64,000 nucleotides of DNA from Scilla litardierei (Eukaryota; Streptophyta; Magnoliopsida; Asparagales; Asparagaceae), in the NCBI GenBank assembly GCA_030789695.1, contig CM061139.1:9191878-9255877 (forward strand), in the 5' to 3' direction. The notes beneath the pieces were generated by a model. It worked only from the letters and a program-made list of their open reading frames with translations, was not told the DNA's origin and ran no database searches. Shown piece after piece: positions 10,979-21,136 of the stretch; positions within the stretch are counted from its first letter, which is position 1; each line of letters begins with the position of its first letter. The position numbers and the translations under genes are program-made.

Positions 10979-11618
10979 TTATCTATGCAATTTAAAACAA
11001 GCATGAATTAATTAAGATGTAAATTTACCCATAAAAATAAAATAAGTAAAACGTGGTGATCGGCTAGATACCCAAAAACGTACAAAGTCCAAAGTCCAAA
11101 TATACAGTCCATAAAGAAAAGAAAAATACAATTTGGAAACTCAGAAGTGGTCCTTATCAATTGAAAATTTAACATTCGTCTTCATATCTTGGTACACCGG
11201 TCTTTGGCATTACTACATTTAATCCTCACTTGCAAATTCTCTCAAAAAGAAAATAAAATTGCAAGGAATATAAAAGGTATCAAACTGGCCGATCCCAAAA
11301 ATCACATTTTAGTTTATATAAACATCCACGCAGTTTATAATATGCTACAGGCACAAAAGAAGCAACCACGCATGCTATAACACAGACATATATAATATGG
11401 AAAAAGAGACTATAAAATATAATAATCTCTCGGACCACGGGGAGACGTCATACACCGTTAGGTTAGTTGACTAACGGCAGAGCGGTCGTAGGATCATTAA
11501 GATAATTATATTTTGAAAAATTCTAATATTCCATAAACAATTAATAATGTAAGAGTAATGTTTAACATAATATTAGCAATATGACAAATTGGGCGTAAAT
11601 TAAATTAATATTTTGATT

Positions 11619-11922
11619 GGGGCTGTAGACCCGTCAGTAAAATATTAATCATTTTAATAAGCAATTGTATTAACTTAGCTTCTAGCCCAATAAGCCAAAT
11701 TAATATTTGGGCTTCAGGCCCATTAGCAAAATTTTAATTAAGTAATTAAGTTTGCAATTGGGTTAACTGGGCTACATGCCCAGATTTTGGTAGTCAAAAT
11801 TAATGGTTAATCTAAATGGGGCTGCTGGCCCATAAAAATAATTTATTTTCATTTATAAACTGGGCTTCAGGCCCAATAAACAGCCCATGTAATATGTTTT
11901 TAAGTATTGGGCTTCTAGCCCA
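11619..11922. repeat. Seven dispersed GGGCT-AGCCC palindromes
   Basis: Imperfect palindromes at 11619-11632, 11677-11689 (decayed left half), 11707-11722, 11768-11782, 11817-11832, 11861-11875 and 11908-11922, e.g. TGGGCTTCAGGCCCA. Each can fold into a short hairpin and each carries TGGGCY, which resembles the plant site II (TCP-binding) motif. Confidence 0.85.
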
Positions 11923-12059
11923 TATATTGTAATGATCAAAAATATAATTTAAGGGAAAATTAACATAAGCCCTAAATCAAATATTTAGTATATTTGTTAG
12001 GGGATATCAAGAGTCCCCAATAACCCAAAAAAACAAACAGTGCCCCTCAGCTCCCCATT

Positions 12060-12166
12060 GCCACGATTAAGGAGGTCGGCCCCCCTCATCTCGCCGCCGG
12101 CAGAGGTCCCCCCATCCTACCGTGTGGGGGGGGGGGGTGTTTACAGAGCAGAGGCCCCCCATCCCG

Positions 12167-12197
<31 letters not shown>

Positions 12198-12460
12198 CTA
12201 CAGAGGACCCCCCCGGGGGGTGTCGCTGGAAAAACCCCCTCCGCCGTCGGCGGGGTGGGGGGGGGGAGGCGATCCGAAGACCCCCCTTTTGGGGGGTGAC
12301 GCGGGCAAAACCCCCCCGCCGTGGGGGGGGGGGATCGCGATGGAGGCCCCCCCGAAGCTTGGGGGCGGAGGGCTGCAGGCCCCCCTTCGGGGGGAGGGCG
12401 ACGGAGGGCCCCCCGCTGCCGGGGGGGGGGGGGAGGGCGCTCCGATCTGACAGAGGGGGG
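12060..12460. repeat. G-run/C-run block with C6-loop-G6 hairpins
   Basis: Tandem-like units of roughly 60-70 bp made of C runs and G runs. Perfect hairpins include C6-TTTT-G6 at 12281-12296 and a C-run/TTCG/G-run at 12380-12394. A run of 29 G lies at 12169-12197. Could be a genuine minisatellite or partly an assembly artefact. Confidence 0.7.
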
Positions 12461-12800
12461 TTGCTGAAAGGTCATGGGACTTTTAATTTTTTTATTTAAT
12501 AATGATAATACAATAGCAATAGATTTAAAATGCCTCTAGATTAAGCATTGTAAAATCATAGCTAAATTAAAATTTTGTTTGTAGCTATCTACGGGATCGA
12601 TAGATATTACTTCTAGATTAAAAATCTAGGGACGACCGCAAAAATTAAGATCCGTAGATAGGTCCGCTCCCGATACGCTCCAAAGAAAAATCCCCGCAAA
12701 GCTTCGCCGCAACGGATAACCGCAACAACAGATTCCTTCGCGTGTAGGGGTTTGATTTTTGGAAGGAGACGGGAAGAAAAGCTCAAAAGAGAAGAGCGTA

Positions 12801-12813
12801 AGTGCTGATAACG
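12801..12813 (-). promoter_or_regulatory. ALE2 primer-binding site
   Basis: Minus strand reads CGTTATCAGCACT directly after the LTR. It shares the TATCAG core with initiator-tRNA-Met sites (TGGTATCAGAGC), and this form is common in Ale/Retrofit elements. Confidence 0.7.
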
Positions 12814-12987
12814 TGTTGAAGGATTTTTGGGAGAAGAGTAACCATGGCAAATAGCCATGATACTTTATTTATAAATTTCATATGTATTCCGAAAGACATG
12901 GATAGCAAAGGTCTCCACCACATTAAGAGTGATGGAGTAATGGGTAGATAAGTGGTGGAGAGGTCAAAGGCCTCCCCCCTCACAACA
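12814..12987 (-). repeat. ALE2 5' LTR
   Basis: 174 bp, same ends as the 3' LTR (TGTTGT...CAACA on the minus strand), followed by the target copy ACTTT at 12988-12992. Confidence 0.93.
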
Positions 12988-13800
12988 ACTTTTAAACTTT
13001 TGTTTGATATGTTATTGTTCATTATCATGGAATAAAACTGCCAACTACTAAAGGGCCGGCCTCAAATCCTGCAAGGTATGATTAGAGATTCCATTTAAAA
13101 GGCCATGGGCCGGAGTCGTGGCCGGATTTTAGCACGAAATGGATTGAGGCCCGGGCAGGGCTTCGAGTTACAAATTAAGGCCCTGCCTTCGCGCGCGTCC
13201 GCTCTCTACTTCGCTCCGACGAGGGCTGCTGCTGGGATCAGCTCATGAAATCTCGTTAGCGGCTTCAAATCACAAGGTGTTTGTTTCCTATCAACCTACC
13301 ATCGAATAAATTTTTTATATGTATTTTGTTACTTTGATTTGATCGGGACAAACTGATTTGGTTTTTAGCTTGGGATCCATAAACCCTAGTCCCGCAAAAA
13401 GACGACTCTTTTTGAAATTTTTTACTTCGTTGTCTTCTTTTCTGGTTGTTAGTAGTTTCATGGTGTTCTGGGCTGTGTGATCTCACAACTCCAGTCGGTG
13501 TAATGATCTTCAAATTTTTAAGCCATGTCTGCGCTGTTATAAAATGTTAGGTTTTTCGTAGGCAACTGAATACTATTTATTGGTTGGGCTTTCTTTCTTC
13601 CATTCAAAATCCCAGCCTTTTGTTATACGAGCTGTGATTTTTTTATTTCTTTTTAAGCTGCGCATGAATAAAAAAATTTCATAAGGTATCAATATGCTAG
13701 CAAGTGGGTTATTTAGTTATTTTCTTAAGTTCTTGTTGACGCTGGGTATTTCCAATGTGTAATCATCGTTGTGTTGGCCACCGTTAATTTTGGGTGATTG
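12988..13800 (+). other. Host DNA upstream of SSB; possible 5' UTR exon ending at 13276
   Basis: Unique-looking DNA. 13080-13275 is GC-rich with several GGCC/GGGCC motifs, then CAAATCACAAG is followed by GTGTTTG (GT at 13277), a plausible splice donor. The SSB ATG at 16655 is preceded by a splice acceptor-like CTCCACAG, so a non-coding first exon around 13150-13276 with a 3.4-kb intron is a reasonable guess. No transcript evidence is available here. Confidence 0.4.
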
Positions 13801-14745
13801 CAGTGGCGGAGCCAGAAAATTTTCTTTTAGGGGTCAAATTATAAGCTAATACAAAATAATTTCTGCGTACAATAAAAACAAATAAGTAAAAGTACCATAT
13901 TCCATAGAACTCTAATAAAAACCACTGACCTAAGATTTCTAATACAACAAAAACTTCTTTAAATAGAAACTTAATTTACGTTCAAATTCTCAACACAACA
14001 CATTCTATAGATGCATGTGTGTATGTGTTAGAGAAAGCAATATAATTATACACAGATCATAAACATCAAAGATTATATTAGAATGTAGATGCATGAGTAT
14101 GACTTGGTAGGCACACCAAATTTTTAATGCAAGTATGACGTTATTGGATACTTACATATAATGTCTTAAATGATACCCAGTAAAACGAAAAAAATTATTA
14201 AGATGAATGCTTGAGAGGTATCAATCAAAATAGTCTTGCAACATGTCAATCATTAAAAAAATATGCGAAATTAATTTGGAACAATTACAGTAACATTACT
14301 TGATATTATAGCAGTTTCTACACAAAATTTGACTTGTAATAGGTCCTGTCTACAAAAGGATTAGAATTTAGTGTCCATTTAAAAAGCAACAGATTAATTT
14401 GGATGTTGATGTGCAAAACTAAAATTAATAAAACGTAGGATCGTATGCACAAACGTAGCAAGTCCAAAATTAAAATTAAATTAATTTTAAAAATAATTTT
14501 TATTATGAACAAATTAAATAACCTAGGCAGGTCTTGAACCTGCAACCTTTGCAGTACTCACATGACACTCTAACCAACTGTGATAATATGCTGGTTTGTC
14601 ATAGCTATGATCAAAGTAATATATGAACACAACATCATAAATTTAAGAGTTGAAACTCACTTGTGGGGCAGAGGCAAAGAGGGCCTGAGCGTGCCGGCCT
14701 GAGGGGGCAACTGCCCCCTCAGGCCCCCCTTTGGCTCCGCCCATG
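13801..14745. mobile_element. Non-autonomous hAT element (945 bp)
   Basis: Left end CAGTGGCGGAGCCAG; right end reads, in reverse complement, CATGGGCGGAGCCAAAG. A perfect eight-base duplication GGTGATTG flanks it (13793-13800 and 14746-14753), typical for hAT. No transposase reading frame. Same terminal family as the element at 55207-57278. Confidence 0.93.
14527..14585 (-). other. tRNA-like relic inside the hAT element
   Basis: On the minus strand: AGTTGGTTAGAG (D-arm, box A-like), a degenerate middle, then a T-arm with the perfect five-base stem GCAGG/CCTGC closing the loop TTCAAGA (box B-like GGTTCAAGACC). No acceptor stem is evident, so not a functional tRNA; a tRNA-derived SINE relic or captured tRNA piece is more likely. 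Confidence 0.55.
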
Positions 14746-14938
14746 GGTGATTGTATCCACAAATTTCCTTTAAAAAAGAAGGAAACAAAAGTAGCTACAG
14801 TTCATTCGTTCTCTAATTTGAAAGCGTAGCAATCATGTTTTGTCTATATCTGATTATATATGCTGAAACTAGACTCGATTAGATAAAAAAGCAGGCGCAC
14901 TTCTAAACATTATCATATGCTTTCTGAGAAAAGCTTTA

Positions 14939-15566
14939 GGGCCTGTTTCTTTCGGGGGATTTGGGTTGAGAAAGTGAAAAAAACCCCTCTATTCCCCGTC
15001 ACTTCTACAACTATTCATTCATTTTCTCAGGCAACTTTCCTCCGCTCTATTCCTTTCCTCGAATAGCGTTGGGATTCCTCCGGCTTCGTTTTTGCCGACA
15101 TGCAGGTCGAATTCCTCTCCCCCAAAATTCCCGTAATTTGCGGGGATTACACGTGAATTCTCCTGATTGGGGGACCCACTCCTCTCTCTCTCTCCACGCA
15201 CGGATCCAATCATAGCACTGTTTCCTTTTTTCTGCCACTCACGCGCGCGTCAATTTTTTTTGCTATTCTCACATTTTATGAAGCTTAGTTGTGTTTTTTC
15301 TATTTAAGTTTTATATTTAAATTTTATAGTTTATTAATATTTCTCCCACTTCCAACTTTCCTCATTCAACAATCCCAATCCTACTTTAACCAAAAGAAAC
15401 ACACTACTGTAGTGTGAGACCCACAAACAAATCCCAAACCCACTTTCAAACCTATTTTCCAACAAAAGAAACACATAACTCATCTTCTCTCTCCCCAAGA
15501 TTCCAACCAAGATTTATTATTCACAACAGTAAATCCCAAACCAAAGTTTTGCAAAGAAACATCCCA
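14939..15566. mobile_element. Tourist-like (PIF/Harbinger) MITE
   Basis: Left end GGGCCTGTTTCTTT and right end AAAGAAACATCCCA are inverted repeats with a few mismatches, flanked by TTA on both sides (14936-14938 and 15567-15569). The interior has no transposase; the short reading frames at 15019-15238 are not supported as genes. Confidence 0.85.
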
Positions 15567-15569
15567 TTA

Positions 15570-16654
15570 GTCTAAAGCCAATGTTCATAAATAACGAGGA
15601 GCTTGGGAGTGTTGACAAGGCTTATCACTAGTGACACGAAGTCCCAAGTTTTAAGCAACAGCACAACCTATATGGAGAAGATGAGTTTTCCCATTGTATC
15701 GGGAGAGATGCATATACTACAATTTATTACAAAATTACAAAATGTTTAGACTCTTGAAAGTAGTTAAGACATATCCAAAGTCAATTTGATGATGTTGCAT
15801 CTCCTTGTGGTCTCTACTTGGGATCTAATATATATGCGAGTCCTGTACGAACTCAACAACTTGCTACTAGGTCATGGTAAAATCTGATAGTCATGTAACT
15901 GATGTGGTGTTGCTAATCAATTGAGAGAAGCTCTCTTTTCAATATAATTTCTTCAAGTTTATCTGTTTTCCCATTAAATTACAGACTTTAGGAAAATTTT
16001 GCTCTTTTCCCTCAAGAATGGGATGACTTTTAATTTCTAAAATATTCGGGTGATGGTGTAAAGCATTGGGTATTCAGGGTAAGAGTCGTACACTTACATT
16101 GCCAATTGCAACCCCTACTTTTGGCAAACCTTGAAACTTCCCTCCACCTAGCCGAATAACCAGTGAGCCCCCCTACTTTTATCTTTACTCATGTCTGTTC
16201 TTCTACTACTGTCTCCAGTCACAGCCTCAAGGAGAGATTGGCTATCTCCTACTTAAAATGTACTAATGTATCTTTAGATCTATATTGGCTTTGATATTAA
16301 GTTATTAAGCGTCATATCTGAATCATTTATTCTTATTCTTGTTGTCCTGTTGATTATAATGGCAATTTCAAATTGTTTCTGTGAAGGCTGGCCAATGGCA
16401 CATCTTACCATCCTTGCAGCTTCCACTATATTTGTTTTTGTCCATTTATCTGTCGCGCACGTTGACGATAGGCTAACTGTTGGTTTAATTTTGTTTTAAT
16501 TAATATTTTTAACAGAGCAGTAAATAATTCTCAATGGAGAGTTGTCCGCCATGGGTGATGAAAGTTTTTATATGCAACGTTATTCTGCATGCGGCTTTCT
16601 ATTTGTTTATCATGTGCTATGACTATATAATTTCTCCACAGCCTTGTGCCAAAT
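15570..16654 (+). other. Probable SSB 5' intron and start-proximal 5' UTR
   Basis: No coding region or clear repeat seen. The last bases carry a pyrimidine-rich acceptor, TTTCTCCACAG ending at 16641, so 16642-16654 would be 5' UTR directly before the ATG. Confidence 0.4.
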
Positions 16655-17775
16655 ATGTATTCGTTGAGGGTGGGATTTCTTAAGCGTATGAGAGGAATCT
16701 CATTGCAGTCCAGATCTTCACCTGGTAAACTTCAACACCATCTTTGGATACTTGTTTATATCTAGTTATAGTTTTCTTGTTAGCGATATTTCTCGCTGTG
16801 CTTGCATGCATAAATTATAGTGTAAGTGTTAAGGCAACTTACATACTCTGGTTGGGTCTAACTTTACGTTAAAAGACTAGCCTTGTTATGACTGGTTTTT
16901 CATATCAAGGATTATCATCATCATTTAAGTGCTTCCCTTCAAAATGGGGTCTGCTGTGGAGCACAGCTCTATGATGTATTTTGATAGCTGGTTCAAAATT
17001 TATTTATTTATGTAAGTTGGAATCTTTTGTACGAATAGGGCTCAATAGAGTGTTGCAGTCATGGCATAGCACCATGACATTTGATGAATTTGAAGAAAAG
17101 AATGAAATAGAGGATGCCGATTTTATCAAAGGCAGGAAAGAATTAGAACCTCAAGGTGTAGACCCCAGGAAGGGATGGGGTTTCAGAGGTGTACATAAGG
17201 TATTTTTGTTATTTTTACATCTCTTCTGAAGTAAGGGATGTGCATGTTATGTGTCCATGCACTTGTGTCATCATGTGCAGTAATTGCTTCATTTTAAGTT
17301 CTCTATTAGGGTGCATGTGAATACTGTATTGTTCTCTAAACAGGCAATCATCTGCGGAAAAGTTGGACAGGCCCCTGTCCAGAAAATATTAAGGAATGGG
17401 AGAACAGTGACGATTTTCACTGTTGGAACTGGTGGTATGTATGACCAACGAATAGTTGGAGGTGCACACTTGCCCAGACCAGCTCAATGGCATCGAATTG
17501 CTATTCATAATGAATACCTTGGGGCATATTCTGTTCAGCAACTAATGAAAGAGTACTCTCTACAAACTGATCCATTCGTCATTAAAGAAGTTTATTTAGT
17601 AGAGAAACAACATTTACATTTTTCAGTTCATCAATTTTCTTTGTCCTTACCAACTTTATGCTTGCCTTCCGTAGTTCTGCGGTGTTTGTTGAAGGGGACA
17701 TTGAAACTAGAGTCTATAATGATGCCATCACAGGTCAAGTTAAAAATATACCCGAGATATGCGTGCGTCATGATG
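16655..17775 (+). CDS. SSB: Mitochondrial single-stranded DNA-binding protein (SSB), four exons, 3' end missing
   Basis: Binds single-stranded DNA through an OB fold in mitochondrial DNA replication and repair. Exons read as 16655-16724, 17039-17199, 17344-17552 and 17675-17775; all introns have GT...AG and phases agree (1, 0, 2). The 541 nt give 180 residues. The N-terminus MYSLRVGFLKRMRGISLQ is Arg-rich without acidic residues, like a mitochondrial presequence. OB-fold motifs include GWGFRGVHK, GKVGQAPVQKILRNGRTVTI, PAQWHRIAIHN and, across the last junction, FVEGDIETRVYND. Family members continue for about 20-25 residues after the VRHDG at the end of exon 4; that last exon is not found. The donor at 17776 is followed 35 bp later by the transposon nest. 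Close homologues such as the Arabidopsis protein are about 200 residues. Confidence 0.9.
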
Positions 17776-17810
17776 GTACGTATGCACATCCCTTATGAGC
17801 ACATTGTAGT

Positions 17811-18000
17811 GGGCTAAATTTCAAGAAACTAAGCTTAAATTTTCGCCAGATGTCAAAAACCTGCATTAAACTTTTGAAAAACCTTGAAACTGCCATGAAT
17901 TTTTTCAGGAGTTTTACAAAACTCCATTCGTTAGCCACTTGTTAGTTTCAGTAGCACTAAATGTCACATGTTTTTAAATACCCAAACTGCCCTTGACCAT
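17811..18000 (+). repeat. DT1 left terminal inverted repeat
   Basis: Homologous, inverted, to 41278-41366 plus 19860-19979; the two right-hand pieces are separated by DT2. Shared blocks include AACTTTTGAAAAA. Confidence 0.65.
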
Positions 18001-18089
18001 ATGTTTTATATATCTAAAATTAAAAAACTTAAACCCTTAATTCTCTATCCATGTTTTATGCCAAACACATAGGAAGATGATGAGCAATT

Positions 18090-18560
18090 TGGGTGAGCAG
18101 AGGGAGGAAATGATGGGTTTGGGTTGGAATTGGGTTGTTAGAGGAGGAACAAGGGTTAGATTTGGGTTGGATTTTAGGTGAGTAGATGAGGGCAGAGGGG
18201 ATGGTGGTTTTGGGTGGGAATTGGGTCAGATTTGGGTGGGTGAAGGAAGACGAGCGTTGAATCTTGGGTGAGTAGGATGAGATATTGGTTTTGGGTCGGA
18301 ATTCGGTTGAAATTTGAACGGGTAGAGGGGGACAAAGGAGGAGAGGGTTGGATTTTGGTTGGTCGAATTGTAGGTGACTAGAAAAGAAGGAAGAGATGGT
18401 TTTGGAATAGATTAGGTAATTTGTGTAGGTAGAGAAGGACGAAGAAGGAGAAGATGGGTTTGGGTTAGATTTGGGTTGAATTTGGGTGGGTTTGGGTCGA
18501 GTGAGGGAAGAGGGGAGGACGTGAAAGAAGAAAGGGATATGTAGGTTAGAATTTGGATTT
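18090..18560 (+). repeat. Degenerate GGGTTTGG-rich repeat inside DT1
   Basis: Irregular reiteration of GGGTTTGGGTTGG, TTGGGTTGGA and GAGGGAGGAA-type words over about 450 bp, with strand-biased G. No fixed period could be set by eye and no coding potential. Confidence 0.6.
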
Positions 18561-18918
18561 ATTGTTTAAGAGGAGTTATGATTAGGCTAAGTGGTAGGGA
18601 GGAGGGAAGGAGGAAGAAAATTGTTTTATTAATAAATCGTGCTTAATATTCTTTGGTTTATCAAAAAAGTAAAGTTCGATTTTAATAGCTAATTATATTT
18701 GATGCAAATAGTACATTATTTGCTAACAAATTTTGATTGTTATATGGTTATACTTTTTAATGATTTATCGTTTTTAATAATTTTGTTTGTATTTAAAACA
18801 AAAATTCCCATTATTTTAACATTATTTTAATTGAAATTCTTTGTAAAGAAATGTTAAAACATATTTTTTACTAATTCATTTGCTTTTTAATACTTTTTAG
18901 ATAATGCATTTAGTTTTA

Positions 18919-19296
18919 GAGAATAATGAGTATCATATGACATATGAGGCTAAGTTTTATATACGCATCTAAACCTTCATCCTCTGTTATTTCTTCCGAT
19001 GATCGGAAGTGTTCATTTTGGTTTACATGTTCTAAAATCCCAAAATATCAAATATCGGGTTAGCCTAAGCGGGTTTGTCGGTTAACCCCATTACAAATAT
19101 AACGGTTTTATGAATAAAACTTTGCGACGGGTGGCTGAAAAGGTAAAGTCCCTTGGGTTCATCCGATATTTTTGAGGTTTTAAAATATGAACATCAAAAT
19201 GAACAGTTTTGATCTTCCAAAAAATAGCAGAGGTGGGAGTTTTGGAGGTCGCATATGAGGCTTAGCTTTAGTATGTCATATGATACCCATTATTCT
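18919..19296. mobile_element. MITE with about 100-bp TIRs inside DT1
   Basis: 378 bp that folds back on itself. Left GAGAATAATGAGTATCATAT, right (reverse complement) AGAATAATGGGTATCATATG; both arms then contain GCTAAG and a TGTTCATTTTG-like block. Perfect ten-base flanks TTTAGTTTTA at 18909-18918 and 19297-19306. Nine to ten bases and long TIRs fit a Mutator-type MITE. Confidence 0.85.
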
Positions 19297-19999
19297 TTTA
19301 GTTTTACAAACAATTTTATGCATTTTTGTAAGAAACAATGTTGTCACACTTCATTATTATTAATAATAGTTATATATTTATTTGAATTATATATGAGTAT
19401 TTACCTTCATTATTATTAATAATATTTATCTTTATATACATTTACATCTCTTTGTATTTTTTGTGAGGGTATTTGTCATTTTTACTATTTAAAATATTTC
19501 CAGCTTAAATGTAGTATATATTTATTTTATAAAATGTATAACTATAATAAATAATTATTTTAAATCATCATTATATGTATTTAAAATTTTTATTAATAAC
19601 TCAATAATAAATACTTTTATAATTTTTAATGAAATTCTAATTATTGAACATCTTAATGAATTTTGTATGATTTGTTTATATTTTTTATGATTTTTATGAT
19701 TGTCTATTTTACAATTATGTTTTAAGACAGAAGGAGAAAGAAACAAAATAAAAAAGAATAAAGAAATAATTGTGGAAGAAAGCTTGAAATAGTAAACAGA
19801 TAAAATTATAACATAAAAAATAAAATATATAGTAGTTTTGTGTGTTTTCTATATAAATGATACTTTCTTGAAACACTTAAGTGTTCATGGTAGTTTTATG
19901 GAGCTAAATAAATAAAAGGCAATTTGGTCATTCACTAATTTTCATAATGGCTGTGGGGTAGTTTTATGAAACTTGAAAACAATGTTCTAAAAGGCAATA

Positions 20000-20110
20000 T
20001 ATGCAGCCGCATATGCGGATGTTGTCACTGACTGCCCTTAATTCGACTCACACGGTCGAATTATGTGGACATCCGCGTCTGCAAGCGCATACTTATTATG
20101 CGTCTGCATA
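20000..20110. repeat. DT2 left subterminal motif cluster
   Basis: Repeated words GCATATGCG, ATCCGCG and ATGCGTCTGC lie within 110 bp of the left end; related TCCGCATAATCC words lie near the right end (41190-41215). Such clusters are typical transposase-binding regions. Confidence 0.5.
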
Positions 20111-21136
20111 TGCGAGAGAAAATAGATTGATTTAAAAAATAAAACATATTGATTTGTAGTGGGTTGTTTTGATTTTTTTGTAACTTAAGTAACAATCTTG
20201 CTTTAGACTTTTTTATATTTTGAGACAGAGCAAGGTTATGATATCATGATCATAATCTTTTTCATGTTAATAGTGAGAATTAGATAAGAATCTAACAAGA
20301 ATCGAAATAAGTAAAATTGAGTTATTGTAATTTATTTGTTTTAGTTACATAAATTATCATCTTTTGGCATTATTAGAAATTTTGCAATAGTACCGTTTTA
20401 ACCATTTTTAAATTATACATTGTGAGAAATTTCTTTACTTTTATTGTTTTATTATTAATTTAAATAATCACTGAAAGCAATTAGATTTTTAGGAAATTCA
20501 TTAATAAGAGAATAAGATTTAGCTACTATAGAATCATAAGTATGGTTCTTATTATAAAAAAATAATATAATAAAACACAAGCGTATTATAAATTCTAGTA
20601 AAATTTAATTTTGGTACTATGTTGAAAATTTAATGTTGTTTAAGAATTGTGCTTTCTTTATTTTATATTGCTTGTTGTATCCGTATAGTATATATACGCA
20701 TGTATGAAACATTAATACACGTTTTGAAAAGTTGATAAGATTTTTTCTTGTTCCTATTCTTTTAGACATTTTTTGATACATCGAAATTACCTTTTAGTCA
20801 TTTAACATGAGGAATTTTCTGTTGAGGTCCGGTCGCACTATGCACTGTGCGGCCCTTAACTTGGCCGTTCCATTAATCTGCATTATTTGCTAATTAATCT
20901 GCTTGATTTGTTGTTTTAATTGCAAACGATCTAATTTTATTGGCCGCACTCTTCCCTTGTCTCAACATGACACGTCGTTCCTCTTCCCCCGTCTCAACAC
21001 GATGCTCCTCGTCTCGACACGATGCGCATCCGCGTCCATCTTCCATTGTCTCGACACGACGTGCGGCTTCCGAAGCTCAACATAGCAAATGATTTAAATT
21101 CGATCCGTTCCCCATTGCGTCCCTCTTCCCTCGCCT

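Larger units (their letters stand above)
10979..12800 (-). other. ALE2 leader, unusually long and structured
   Basis: About 1.8 kb between primer-binding site and gag start. It holds three different compositions: AT-rich DNA near gag, a cluster of seven GGGC/GCCC palindromes (11619-11922), a G/C-run block (12060-12460), and a more ordinary stretch next to the LTR. No protein is supported; glycine/proline-rich translations of the G/C block arise from homopolymers. Confidence 0.75.
6022..12987 (-). mobile_element. ALE2: complete but decayed Ale/Retrofit-type Copia element
   Basis: Bounded by two LTRs (6022-6196, 12814-12987) and a perfect five-base duplication ACTTT at 6017-6021 and 12988-12992. 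The order on the minus strand is LTR, primer-binding site, long leader, gag, protease, integrase, reverse transcriptase, RNase H, polypurine tract, LTR, the Copia order. The LTRs differ at roughly 12-14 of 174 positions by eye, and every coding segment has stops or shifts, so it is an old insertion. It landed 11 bp downstream of the ALE1 LTR. Confidence 0.95.

Noticed and set aside
11619..11922. CRISPR-like array
   Set aside because: Motifs are short imperfect palindromes at irregular spacing inside a plant retrotransposon leader.
12040..12499. Gly/Pro-rich open frames on both strands of the G/C block
   Set aside because: All frames are open because of homopolymers; no start context, domain or codon signature.
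14527..14585. Functional tRNA gene
   Set aside because: No acceptor stem or anticodon arm can be paired; only D-arm and T-arm-like parts remain.
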